Made by a program: the position numbers and the translations under genes | The notes under the pieces: generated by a model | Seen by the model: only the letters and a program-made list of their open reading frames with translations | Database searches by the model: none | What the model was told of the DNA's origin: nothing | Shown: positions 43,055 to 51,253 of the stretch, in pieces | How positions within the stretch are numbered: the first letter of the stretch is position 1 | Layout of the letters: each line of letters starts with the position of its first letter | DNA from: Lachnospiraceae bacterium | Lineage (GTDB): Bacteria; Bacillota_A; Clostridia; Lachnospirales; Lachnospiraceae | NCBI GenBank assembly: GCA_017516285.1 | Contig: JAFXDD010000009.1 | Coordinates: forward strand, 1-64,000 | DNA length: 64,000 bases | Direction: 5' to 3'

Positions 43055-45098
43055 GATGGTTCCAGCTTCCGGACTCAAAGTAACGTCTAAGTCCCTGATG
43101 CTCTGACTCTTCCAAGTCAGGGTCTGTTTCCATAATATGCTCAACTAAATCACCGCATATTTTCAAAATATCCGCATCCTGATAGATGTCAGCCAGTTCA
43201 AAATCAAATTCTCCACTTTGTCTGATACCGAACAAATCTCCCGGTCCTCTTAATCTTAAATCTTCGTTTGCTATAAAGAAACCATCATTGGATTTATTTA
43301 ATATTTCCAGTCGCTCCATAGTTTTTTTATCATCATTGGAGGAAACAAAAATACAATAACCTTGGGCATCACCACGACCTACGCGGCCTCGCAGCTGATG
43401 AAGCCCCGCAAGACCAAATCGTTCTGCGTTTTCCACCATCATAACCGTAGCATTTGGCACATTGATACCTACTTCAATGACCGTAGTAGATACCAGTACA
43501 TCTATTTCATGTCTGCCAAAATCTTCCATTATAGCATTCTTTTCCGCAGGACGCATTTTACCATGAAGATATGCCACTCGAATACGCTCCGGAAGTTGTT
43601 CTTTTAATTTATCAGTGTAATCTATAACATTCTCCAGCTTGCTGTCTTCATCTTCACTGGCTTCCACCATAGGACAAATAACATAGGCCTGATGCCCCGC
43701 CTCTATCTGTTTTGTGATAAATTTATATGCAGTTGGACGATAATTGGTACCTACTACACAATTTTTTCTTGGCAGTCTGTTAGCCGGAAGCTCATCAATA
43801 ACAGACAAATGCATATCTCCATAAAAAATAATAGCAAGACTTCTTGGAATAGGAGTCGCACTCATAACCAACACATGTGGATACGTCCCTTTTCCCGCCA
43901 ATGCTTCTCGTTGCTTAACCCCAAAGCGATGCTGCTCATCGGTAATCACCAGTGCAAGCTTATTAAAAATCACTTTTTCCTGAATAACCGCATGAGTACC
44001 GATTGCCAGATTTGCCTCACCACACTTAAGCTTCTCATAAGCCTCTTTTTTTTGTCTGGCAGTCATCGAACCCACCAGCAGAACCGGCTTAAAAGGCAGC
44101 CCATGGGCTTCTGTCAGCCTCGTAAAGCTTTCCATATGCTGTCTGGCCAACACCTCTGTAGGCGCCATGAGAGCGCCCTGATAGCCGTTTGTAACCGTCT
44201 TAAGCAATGCCAGCAATGCAATAATAGTCTTTCCACTACCCACATCCCCCTGTATCAGGCGGTTCATACTGTAGGTTGAAGATAAATCCCGACAAATTTC
44301 CTTCCAGGTACGCTTTTGGGCATCCGTAAGCTCAAAAGGCAATTTTTCTAAGAATTCGTTTAAAATCTCGGTCTCTTTCATCGGATATACATTGGGTAGC
44401 TTTTCTGCATATCCTTTCTCCCTGCGTATCATATATACAAACATAAAAAGTTCATCAAATACCAGCCTGCGTCTGGCTTCCGTTACCTTTGCAAAATCTA
44501 TAGGAAAATGAATGCCACGATAAGCACTTTCCCTGTCGCACAACTGGTATTCTCGTAAAATATAATCAGGCAGGTATTCTTCACTCAAATCCACCGCTGC
44601 CAAGGCCTTTTCCACGCTGGCTGTGACCAGTTTGTTGGTAAGTCCTTTCGTCAAAGAATACTTAGGCCAGATAGCATTACGCAACCTTTCAAGCTCTTCA
44701 GAGGTATATATAGACGGCTGCTCCATAACAAGCTCCGCTCCTTTTGCCTGAGGCACTCCCCTGAAATAAAAGGTATATCCCGGGTGCAACTTATTTTTCA
44801 AATAAGGCTGGTTAAAAAAGGTAAGATTAATAGCCCCTGTTTTATCTCTCACCAACACACTCATAATGGTCATATTTCTAACCCTCTTTAAAGGCTTAAC
44901 ATGAATAATAAAACCTGAAATAATACCCGTTCTGCCTATAGTCAGCTCTGAAATATTTATAACATCCTTAAAGGTATCATAATCTCTGGGAAAAGCATGC
45001 AAAAGATCTCTGACCGTAAAAATATTCAGTTTGTTCATAAGTCTGGCTGTTTTTTCGCCAATGCCTTTTATCTCGATGACGGAATCTGTCAGCTCCAC
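43035..45098 (-). CDS. recG: ATP-dependent DNA helicase RecG
   Basis: Reverses stalled replication forks and moves Holliday junctions. The wedge/OB domain lies in the first 200 residues (IKGIGEKTARLMNKLNIFTV, RDLLHAFPRDYD). Helicase motifs are LIQGDVGSGKTIIALLALL (Walker A), ALMAPTEVLARQH, ITDEQHRFGVKQR (DEQH box), VMSATPIPRSLAI and, in the second half, VSTTVIEVGINVPNAT and QLRGRVGRG. A GTG start at 45098 is chosen: GGAGG lies 7 bases upstream and the product (687 residues) then begins MELTDSVIEIKGIGEKT like its relatives. Longer starts would run back into a hairpin behind fakA. Confidence 0.93.
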   Translation of the reverse strand: MELTDSVIEIKGIGEKTARLMNKLNIFTVRDLLHAFPRDYDTFKDVINISELTIGRTGIISGFIIHVKPLKRVRNMTIMSVLVRDKTGAINLTFFNQPYLKNKLHPGYTFYFRGVPQAKGAELVMEQPSIYTSEELERLRNAIWPKYSLTKGLTNKLVTASVEKALAAVDLSEEYLPDYILREYQLCDRESAYRGIHFPIDFAKVTEARRRLVFDELFMFVYMIRREKGYAEKLPNVYPMKETEILNEFLEKLPFELTDAQKRTWKEICRDLSSTYSMNRLIQGDVGSGKTIIALLALLKTVTNGYQGALMAPTEVLARQHMESFTRLTEAHGLPFKPVLLVGSMTARQKKEAYEKLKCGEANLAIGTHAVIQEKVIFNKLALVITDEQHRFGVKQREALAGKGTYPHVLVMSATPIPRSLAIIFYGDMHLSVIDELPANRLPRKNCVVGTNYRPTAYKFITKQIEAGHQAYVICPMVEASEDEDSKLENVIDYTDKLKEQLPERIRVAYLHGKMRPAEKNAIMEDFGRHEIDVLVSTTVIEVGINVPNATVMMVENAERFGLAGLHQLRGRVGRGDAQGYCIFVSSNDDKKTMERLEILNKSNDGFFIANEDLRLRGPGDLFGIRQSGEFDFELADIYQDADILKICGDLVEHIMETDPDLEESEHQGLRRYFESGSWNHLDFRSI

Positions 45099-45127
45099 CT
45101 CAGCGCCCTCCTTTACCTGAGACATAT

Positions 45128-45163
45128 ATTTAAAATAGGAGCAGCACACAATATGCCGCCCCT
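45128..45163 (-). terminator. Hairpin between fakA and recG
   Basis: On the minus strand AGGGGCGGC (45155-45163) pairs with GCTGCTCCT (45137-45145), 9 bp with two G-U pairs and a 9-base loop, followed by ATTTTAAAT. Probably a weak terminator or attenuator. Confidence 0.5.
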
Positions 45164-45197
45164 GATTAAATCGTATAATACTGCTGTAATGTTGATA

Positions 45198-46853
45198 TTA
45201 TTCTACGGAAATCACGTAGTAATAAATCGGCTGACCACCATACTGAAGCTCTACATCTGCATATGCATATTTGCTGCTGATAGCATCGCTTAGTGCTGCA
45301 GCCTCCTCCTCAGAAATGTCGCTACCGTAATAAATGCTGACAAGCTCTGCATCCTCATCCATCATTGCATCTACCATTTCTAAGGTAATAGCTGACATGT
45401 CTGTACCTACTGCCAGAATACCCTTGTCACCAATACCCATAAAGTCACCACATTTGATTTCCTTATCATCAATCATGGTATCTCTCACTGCATAAGTAAC
45501 CTGACCGGTCTTTACACGCTTGATTTCAGCAATCATATTTTCTTCGTTTTCTGCCACACTCAAATCCGGAACATAATTAATCACTGCCGTAATGCCTTGT
45601 GGCACAGTCTTTGTCGGAATAACAACAATCTGCTTATCCTCCACCAAAGCCTTTGCCTGATTTGCAGCCAGGATAATATTGCTGTTGTTTGGTAAAATAA
45701 AGATGGTATCTGCATTTACCTTATCAATGGCATTTAACATATCCTCGGTAGACGGATTCATCGTCTGACCGCCTTCAATAATATAGTCCACGCCAAGACT
45801 GGTTAATATCTCGTTCATACCTGCACCGATAGATACGGAAATAAATCCCACATCCTTCTTCGGCATTTCCGGCTCAGCTTCCTTTGCTGCTTCTGCCTTT
45901 TCTGCCTCCTTGAAAAGCTTTTCCTGATGCTCTAAACGCATATTGTCAATTTTAAGATTGGATAATGCACCGTATTTCAATGCTCTCTGAATAGCTAATC
46001 CAGGGTCGTTTGTATGCACATGTACCTTTACCACATCATCATCTGCAACTACTACAATAGAATCGCCGATGGACTCTAAATAAGCCTTAAAATCCATTTC
46101 ATGCTTCACATTAAAGGTCTTATCCAATAAAATAATAAATTCTGTACAATAACCAAACTTAATGTCAGCCTCTGCCTGAGTATCTATCTTCATAGCACTT
46201 GCCACAGGCGCTGCATCCATAATGGTATAATCAATTTCTTTGCCAAGGAAAGCATCCTGCCATCCGTGAAGTACCTCTACAAAGCCCTGACCGCCGGAAT
46301 CAACCACGCCCGCCTGCTTTAATACAGGTAACATCTCCGGTGTCTGACTAAGCACATACTCTGCATGAACTATCACACCTGCAATAAATGCTGCCATATC
46401 TTCGCAGCCGGCATCAGCCAACTCTCTGGCCTTTTCGCTTACACCCTTTGCAACGGTAAGGATGGTACCCTCCTTTGGCTTCATTACAGCCTTGTATGCT
46501 GTCTCAACAGCCTTTTCAAAAGCAATAGCCATAAGCGGCACGTCTATTTCATCCGCTTCTCTGATAGACTTGGTAAATCCACGGAATAATTGTGATAAAA
46601 TAACACCGGAATTTCCTCTCGCACCACGTAAGGAACCGGAAGAAATCGCTTTTGCCAAAGCTTCCATGGTAGGATTTTCCATAGAACCCACTTCTCTGGC
46701 TGCAGCCATAATAGTCATGGTCATATTGGTACCGGTATCTCCATCAGGAACCGGAAAAACGTTCAATTCGTTAATCCATTCTTTTTTACTCTCTAAGTTC
46801 TTTGCACCCGCCAAAAACATCTTGGCTAAGAGCTGTGCGTCAATTTTATTCAT
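45198..46853 (-). CDS. fakA: Fatty acid kinase FakA-type protein (DAK2/DhaL domain, YloV)
   Basis: Phosphorylates fatty acids held by DegV/FakB proteins, feeding phospholipid synthesis. The 551-residue protein has an N-terminal DhaL nucleotide-binding domain (NVFPVPDGDTGTNMTMTIMA, about 31-50, with the metal-binding Asp residues, then GSLRGARGNSGVILSQLFRG), a central domain with CTEFIILL and a C-terminal DegV-like domain (ILPNNSNIILAANQA, VIPTKTVPQGITAV). The ATG at 46853 is used; GGAGG is 14 bases upstream, rather far. The order asp23-like, fakA, recG, opposite rpmB, matches B. subtilis. Confidence 0.92.
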   Translation of the reverse strand: MNKIDAQLLAKMFLAGAKNLESKKEWINELNVFPVPDGDTGTNMTMTIMAAAREVGSMENPTMEALAKAISSGSLRGARGNSGVILSQLFRGFTKSIREADEIDVPLMAIAFEKAVETAYKAVMKPKEGTILTVAKGVSEKARELADAGCEDMAAFIAGVIVHAEYVLSQTPEMLPVLKQAGVVDSGGQGFVEVLHGWQDAFLGKEIDYTIMDAAPVASAMKIDTQAEADIKFGYCTEFIILLDKTFNVKHEMDFKAYLESIGDSIVVVADDDVVKVHVHTNDPGLAIQRALKYGALSNLKIDNMRLEHQEKLFKEAEKAEAAKEAEPEMPKKDVGFISVSIGAGMNEILTSLGVDYIIEGGQTMNPSTEDMLNAIDKVNADTIFILPNNSNIILAANQAKALVEDKQIVVIPTKTVPQGITAVINYVPDLSVAENEENMIAEIKRVKTGQVTYAVRDTMIDDKEIKCGDFMGIGDKGILAVGTDMSAITLEMVDAMMDEDAELVSIYYGSDISEEEAAALSDAISSKYAYADVELQYGGQPIYYYVISVE

Positions 46854-46872
46854 AGGAACACACTTTTCCTCC

Positions 46873-47232
46873 TTAATCAATCACTTTAACGCCTTCGATA
46901 TAGACATTAATCTTATCTACCTGCATGCCTGTAAACTGCTCCAGCTTGTACTTCACAGTCTCAACTAAAACATCAGAAACGGCCGCAATATTAACACCAT
47001 AACTGATAATTACATGAAAATCCAGATTTAATTTATGGTTAATAACAGAAACGGAAATACCTCGGGTCATAGAATCCTTTTTAAGTAACTGTACAAGTCC
47101 GTCCTTAACATTGACACTTGCCATACCAACAATACCAAAGCACTCCATGGCTATGGCACCTGCGTACTGAGCTAATACATCTTTATCTATTTTGATATTG
47201 CCCAAGTGAGTCTCAATTGAAGATTTTTTCAT
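46873..47232 (-). CDS. Asp23/Gls24 family envelope stress protein (YloU type)
   Basis: A 119-residue protein of the alkaline-shock family. It has the typical IKIDKDVLAQYAGAIAMECF beginning, GIVGMASVNVKDGLVQLL and ISVSVINHKLNLDFHVIISY. The family is membrane-associated through partners and is linked to cell-envelope stress; YloU is near-universal next to fakA. It lies 19 bases upstream of the fakA start and probably in its operon. A TATAAT near 47267 on the minus strand may be its -10. Confidence 0.92.
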   Translation of the reverse strand: MKKSSIETHLGNIKIDKDVLAQYAGAIAMECFGIVGMASVNVKDGLVQLLKKDSMTRGISVSVINHKLNLDFHVIISYGVNIAAVSDVLVETVKYKLEQFTGMQVDKINVYIEGVKVID

Positions 47233-47332
47233 ATTGTACCTCCTAACATAGATATACTATCATACATTATAACCGCTTTTCTAGAAAAAGGAAATACTTT
47301 TTTTAATTTTCTATGTATTTTTAAAAAAAAGC

Positions 47333-47361
47333 TTGCATTTTATTTGATATTTATGTATAAT
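47333..47361 (+). promoter_or_regulatory. Promoter of rpmB
   Basis: TTGCAT (47333-47338), a 17-base spacer and TATAAT (47356-47361). Confidence 0.8.
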
Positions 47362-47402
47362 GTCACTGTTGTGAATTAGTAAACCGCGAGGAGGTGTTCA
47401 AA

Positions 47403-47588
47403 ATGGCAAAATGTGATATTTGTGCGAAAGGCATTCATTTTGGTAATGCAGTAAGCCATTCTCATAGAAGATCCAACAAAATCTGGAACTCTAACATTAA
47501 GAGTGTTAAATGTAACGTTAACGGAACTACCAAGAAGTTACATGTATGTACTAGCTGCTTAAAATCCGGTTTAGTTGAAAGAGCTTAA
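47403..47588 (+). CDS. rpmB: Ribosomal protein bL28
   Basis: A 61-residue large-subunit protein. It starts MAKCDICAKGIHFGNAVSHS and carries two Cys pairs, CDIC (4-7) and CTSC near 49-52, so it is the zinc-binding paralogue. GAGGAGG precedes the ATG by about 9 bases. It has a promoter and a terminator of its own and is divergent from the asp23-like/fakA operon. Confidence 0.97.
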   Translation: MAKCDICAKGIHFGNAVSHSHRRSNKIWNSNIKSVKCNVNGTTKKLHVCTSCLKSGLVERA

Positions 47589-47600
47589 TGAGCAAATTAT

Positions 47601-47628
47601 TAGCCTGTCTTTATTGACAGGCTATTTT
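47601..47628 (+). terminator. Terminator of rpmB
   Basis: TAGCCTGTC (47601-47609) pairs perfectly with GACAGGCTA (47616-47624), then TTTTAT. It begins 12 bases after the stop codon. Confidence 0.9.
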
Positions 47629-47632
47629 ATTA

Positions 47633-47773
47633 CTACCATTTACAGTAACAATTATAACCAACTAACAAAAGCAGTCCTATGATAATAATTCCTACTATCT
47701 TGCTTTCAATGAGAAGCATCAAAAGCATTCCTATTGCAACGAAAAAAGCAATAATTCCAATATAATGATTCAT
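47633..47773 (-). CDS. Short hydrophobic protein of 46 residues
   Basis: Read directly from the minus strand: MNHYIGIIAFFVAIGMLLML, then LIESKIVGIIIIGLLLLVGY and NCYCKW. Two hydrophobic helices joined by one charged turn (ESK) and a Cys-rich basic end. It is not recognised. The ribosome-binding site is weak (AAAGG about 13 bases upstream). The start codon lies in the 3' arm of a hairpin that also follows gerW, so it may be cotranscribed with gerW and translated poorly. Without conservation data it could be a chance frame, but the amino-acid pattern is typical of a small membrane protein. Confidence 0.5.
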   Translation of the reverse strand: MNHYIGIIAFFVAIGMLLMLLIESKIVGIIIIGLLLLVGYNCYCKW

Positions 47774-47818
47774 AGGGCTGCCGAAAACCTTTTTTTAAAG
47801 TTTATGCGACCGCCCTAT
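47772..47818 (-). terminator. Hairpin after gerW, enclosing the start of the short hydrophobic gene
   Basis: ATAGGGC (47772-47778) and GCCCTAT (47812-47818) pair, with partial extension inward (GCCG with CGACC). The loop holds an A run on the minus strand. No T run follows, so it may attenuate rather than stop transcription. Confidence 0.45.
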
Positions 47819-47829
47819 TATTTATGCAT

Positions 47830-48234
47830 TTATTCTTCGGATGCTTCTCCGTCAGGAAATGCAGCTTTTCTAGCTTCCTCATCTGTCACATCCTTGTTTG
47901 GTTTGATTTTATTCATAATCTCAGGAATCAAATCCAATGCTCTGGATAAATTATCCGTATTTTTCACATTTACAAGTCTGGTGGAGCCATTATTAATAAC
48001 CAGTACGGCACTAGGGCTCATTTTACCGGTAAGCCCTCCACCACAACCTCCGGAAGTATTTTTGTCAGCATTACCTGAACCGGAGCCGGCCCCGATTCCA
48101 AAAGAAACATCAATTAACGGAATGATAATGGTATCACCTATCTTAGTAGCATCACCAACAACTGTTTTGGTGGACAAAACCGTATCCAGTCCCTTCATCA
48201 AATTATCAACGATATCTGTTGTATTATTTGCCAT
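47830..48234 (-). CDS. gerW: GerW/YtfJ family spore protein
   Basis: A 134-residue protein of the YtfJ family, needed for spore germination in B. subtilis. Conserved parts are VDNLMKGLDTVLSTKTVVGD, then TIIIPLIDVSFGIGAGSGSG (about 36-55), a Gly-rich stretch with GGCGGGLTGKMSPSAVLVI and a C-terminal helix ending in an acidic tail. It lies one base after the DUF2953 gene, the same pairing as B. subtilis ytfI-ytfJ. Confidence 0.93.
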   Translation of the reverse strand: MANNTTDIVDNLMKGLDTVLSTKTVVGDATKIGDTIIIPLIDVSFGIGAGSGSGNADKNTSGGCGGGLTGKMSPSAVLVINNGSTRLVNVKNTDNLSRALDLIPEIMNKIKPNKDVTDEEARKAAFPDGEASEE

Positions 48235-48235
48235 A

Positions 48236-48967
48236 TCACATTACACTCCTTATTTTCTTATATAGTAATCTTACATTCCTGTTTGCCAGGATTTTAACAG
48301 CAGCTACCACAAAATGAATCAGCCTGATTTTGCCTTTGAGATAATAATCTCCCTCCAGGTATGGCTCAATCCAAACAGGCTCTAAAATAACTTCTTCCGG
48401 CAAATAATCCTGCAGGCTGCAATATGCTGCATAAATAAATCCTGTTGTGTCCGCCTGCCCTGTTCCAAAAATCGCCTTTATATAGCATTTCCTTGGAAAA
48501 ACAGTCTTTAAAGCTTTCAAAATAACCTTAAGAACCTCTAAAATAAGCTCCTTGTTTTCCTGAAAAAGCGCTATACAAGCACTTACAACATCAAAAACGC
48601 TGTTTTTTTTCGATGTTTTCCGTTCTACGGCTGCAGGGTTTGATTTCTGTTCTTTACGTTGTACTCGTTCTTTTTTTTCTTGCTTTTCGCGCGCAACATT
48701 GTTTTCTTTTTGTTTTGGATATAAGGTTATACCCAAAATTTTTACTGTAACAATAAGCCTTGCCTGATAATGAACTTCTATCCGCACAAAAGGATTCAAA
48801 TACGTAATCAAAGCCTTTAGCTTCAGGATATCTCCGCTTTTACTGCCATTACTGCTATATTTAATCGGTGCAAACAGAACCAGAAAAAGAAGGAGTAATG
48901 CCAGTCCCAGCAGGACTAATATCAATATCCCCAGTAATTTTAAAATAAATAATATAATTGCTAGCAT
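48236..48967 (-). CDS. DUF2953 membrane protein (YtfI-like)
   Basis: A 243-residue protein. Residues 1-32 are a very hydrophobic anchor (LKLLGILILVLLGLALLLLF). A beta-rich stretch (VRIEVHYQARLIVTVKILGI) is followed by a basic Lys/Glu/Arg linker near 85-115 and a C-terminal domain with AIFGTGQADTTGFIYAAYCS near 163-182. The function is unknown; it is associated with sporulation by its constant pairing with gerW. Its ATG overlaps the stop of the upstream gene by 7 bases, and it lacks a good ribosome-binding site, so translation is probably coupled. Confidence 0.85.
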   Translation of the reverse strand: MLAIILFILKLLGILILVLLGLALLLLFLVLFAPIKYSSNGSKSGDILKLKALITYLNPFVRIEVHYQARLIVTVKILGITLYPKQKENNVAREKQEKKERVQRKEQKSNPAAVERKTSKKNSVFDVVSACIALFQENKELILEVLKVILKALKTVFPRKCYIKAIFGTGQADTTGFIYAAYCSLQDYLPEEVILEPVWIEPYLEGDYYLKGKIRLIHFVVAAVKILANRNVRLLYKKIRSVM

Positions 48968-49281
48968 ACCGGTTCACCAAGAACCTCTCTCACATAATCA
49001 TAAACCGAATCATATGTATGATTTGCATATATCTCGGTAAGGATATTGCAAATCATACCCTGAGCTTCTTTTTTATCATGTGCTATGCCGAATACGACAC
49101 AATCTCTGGACATATGATATCTATTAGACTGCATAACAGCAGGAATAAACTCTAACCTGCCTTCCTTCGTATACAGCAATAAATAATATCCAAAAGGAAG
49201 CTTCTTTGTCTGTAATAAATCATATACTTTGCTTTTGTCTCGAATGCTTTCGCCCCATAAAAGCTCCGATTTAATACGCAT
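48961..49281 (-). CDS. Conserved hypothetical protein coupled to the spore pair
   Basis: A 106-residue soluble protein not recognised: LPFGYYLLLYTKEGRLEFIP, then SNRYHMSRDCVVFGIAHDKK and a C-terminal helix. The pattern suggests a small alpha/beta fold. GGAGG lies 7 bases upstream of the ATG, and its stop overlaps the DUF2953 start, so the three genes are made together. A link to sporulation or to the Nudix gene 11 bases upstream is inferred from position only. Confidence 0.7.
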   Translation of the reverse strand: MRIKSELLWGESIRDKSKVYDLLQTKKLPFGYYLLLYTKEGRLEFIPAVMQSNRYHMSRDCVVFGIAHDKKEAQGMICNILTEIYANHTYDSVYDYVREVLGEPVC

Positions 49282-49292
49282 CAAAACTCCTC

Positions 49293-49727
49293 CTACAACT
49301 GACCTCTTCTTTTAAGTTCATTATACTCACGAAATGCTTTTTCCAATATTTGCTTTTCATTTGGAAAACGAAGCAAGTGATAAGCTTCATGAAATTTATA
49401 AAAGCCGGAATCAACAAAATATTCTTCGCGCTGTGGTTTACTGTAATAGCTTTCAGCCATCATAAGGTACCAGTGTACTTCCTTTTCAACAATATTTTCA
49501 GGCACACTGAATGAATATTCACTTTTACCTATGTACTTGATAATCTTCGCTTTTGCTCCGCTTTCTTCAAGTACTTCTCTGAGAGCAGTCTGCTCGTGTG
49601 TTTCTCCCTGCTCTACTGTTCCTTTTGGCAAAACCCATCCTTCATACTTGTTACGATAATTTTTGTAAAGCAGAAGGACTTTTCCTCTAAAAATAACCAC
49701 ACCGCCACAGCTTGTCGCATTAATCAT
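49293..49727 (-). CDS. Nudix hydrolase
   Basis: Hydrolyses a nucleoside diphosphate linked to another group; the substrate is unknown. The 144-residue protein has the Nudix box G-x5-E-x7-RE-x-x-EE-x-G in KGTVEQGETHEQTALREVLE followed by ESGA (about 36-59). The ATG at 49727 is set by GGAGGTAGC 8 bases upstream; a longer frame runs into the promoter region. It heads the run through gerW. Confidence 0.92.
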   Translation of the reverse strand: MINATSCGGVVIFRGKVLLLYKNYRNKYEGWVLPKGTVEQGETHEQTALREVLEESGAKAKIIKYIGKSEYSFSVPENIVEKEVHWYLMMAESYYSKPQREEYFVDSGFYKFHEAYHLLRFPNEKQILEKAFREYNELKRRGQL

Positions 49728-49769
49728 TATTGCTACCTCCTGTCTGGTGGGTCTGTACGACTTAAAAAT

Positions 49770-49798
49770 AGTATAGTCCATAAAGGAGCGCTTTGCAA
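49770..49798 (-). promoter_or_regulatory. Promoter of the Nudix-gerW run
   Basis: On the minus strand: TTGCAA (49793-49798), a 17-base spacer and TATACT (49770-49775). Confidence 0.72.
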
Positions 49799-49828
49799 GT
49801 TTTTTCTTAGATAGAAATGAATTGAAAA

Positions 49829-51253
49829 TTATTCCACATCAAAATAAGCGTCAAAAATACGTTTTGCTACAGGAACTGCATAAGCACTGCCTGTTCCTGC
49901 CTCCTCCATAATAATGGTAACAGCAATTTCAGGGTTTACTGCCGGTGCAAAGCCTGTAAACCAGGAATGAGAATATTCTTTACTGGAATCGTACTCTGCC
50001 GAGCCTGTTTTACCTGCAACTGTATAGGACAAATCAGATAACTTGGAAGCTGTTCCGACTTCCACTACCTGTATCATTAAATCCGTTAGTATCTGCGACT
50101 CCTCGCTGGTCATCAAGCGCTTATATTCTGTCGGCTCGTATTTTTTTACAAGTGCTCCTGCGGCACTTTTTATACCATCAATAATCCGTGGTTTCATCAG
50201 TATTCCGTCATTGGCAATGGCACAGGTAATTAAATTCATTTGAAGAGGCGTCACAATGGTACGACCCTGTCCAAAAGAGGACTGAATAATAGCTTCCTTG
50301 GTACCATCTCCAACTAAATCGAAGCTGCTGACACTGCTTGGCAAATCAATAGGAAGCTCTTTTTCAAACAAAAGGTCGTCCAAGGTCTTTGCAAAGGCAT
50401 CCAAATCAAGTCCAACACCGATATTGGCAAACGAAGAATTGCAGGAATTTGTTACAGAATCTTCATACGTCTCATATCCATGTGCCTTATGGTTAAAGCA
50501 GCTGATTTTGATGTTATCCAGCTTGAAGGAACCGGAACATTGATAACTGTAAGTACTCAAATCATTGTTATGCTCTCTTAAGTATTCCAGGGTGGTGACC
50601 ACTTTAAAAATAGATCCCGGTGGATATAAGCCCTGTGTGGCACGATTTAACAACACACTGCTCTCTTCATCCTCTGTAAGCTTCTTTAGCAAGGTATCCA
50701 CCTCATTTGGATTAAAGCCAGGTTTGGAGACCATAGCCAGAACACGTCCGGTTTTTACCTCTGTTACAACAATTGCCCCCTGATATACACCTAATGCCTT
50801 ATCTGCGATTTGCTGAAGTCCTGCGTCAAAAGTGGTAAACACATTGTCTGCAGGATGCTTCTCACCCGAAACACTGTTTGACAGCTTATCATTAAGATCA
50901 ACACTGGAATGACTTAATTCATAATTGGCAATCGCTTCCACACCGCTCTTCCCATGACTAGCATAACCAATGACATGGCAAAATATTTCATTAAATGGAT
51001 AGATTCTTTTTTCCGTCCCATCTTCCTGTGTAATTGTGTATGCCAGTTTTTCACCATCTGAAGAAAAAATAGTACCACGAATATTCTGCTCTGCCATTAG
51101 TTCCTGACGGGAATTATAACTGTTATTAAAAAATTCTGATTGATTACTCATATTAAACCAGACAAGAAAAGCTGACATCACTCCGAATATCAAGAAAAAA
51201 ACAACGGATATAATGTACATTTTATGATTAGTCTGCCTGTTTTCCTGTTTCAT
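49829..51253 (-). CDS. Class B penicillin-binding protein (PbpA type)
   Basis: A peptidoglycan transpeptidase of 474 residues. One transmembrane helix lies at 13-33. The dimerisation domain is short (EQNIRGTIFSSDGEKLAYTI). Catalytic motifs are SIFK (Ser214, Lys217), SCN (270-272) and KTG (415-417). It resembles actinobacterial and clostridial PbpA, which work with a dedicated RodA/FtsW; that gene overlaps it by 26 bases directly upstream. A role in division, sporulation or side-wall growth is not decided by sequence. Confidence 0.92.
   Translation of the reverse strand: MKQENRQTNHKMYIISVVFFLIFGVMSAFLVWFNMSNQSEFFNNSYNSRQELMAEQNIRGTIFSSDGEKLAYTITQEDGTEKRIYPFNEIFCHVIGYASHGKSGVEAIANYELSHSSVDLNDKLSNSVSGEKHPADNVFTTFDAGLQQIADKALGVYQGAIVVTEVKTGRVLAMVSKPGFNPNEVDTLLKKLTEDEESSVLLNRATQGLYPPGSIFKVVTTLEYLREHNNDLSTYSYQCSGSFKLDNIKISCFNHKAHGYETYEDSVTNSCNSSFANIGVGLDLDAFAKTLDDLLFEKELPIDLPSSVSSFDLVGDGTKEAIIQSSFGQGRTIVTPLQMNLITCAIANDGILMKPRIIDGIKSAAGALVKKYEPTEYKRLMTSEESQILTDLMIQVVEVGTASKLSDLSYTVAGKTGSAEYDSSKEYSHSWFTGFAPAVNPEIAVTIIMEEAGTGSAYAVPVAKRIFDAYFDVE

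Noticed and set aside
45099..45149. Longer RecG start, 17 codons upstream.
   Set aside because: It overlaps a terminator-like hairpin, lacks a ribosome-binding site, and relatives begin at the internal GTG.
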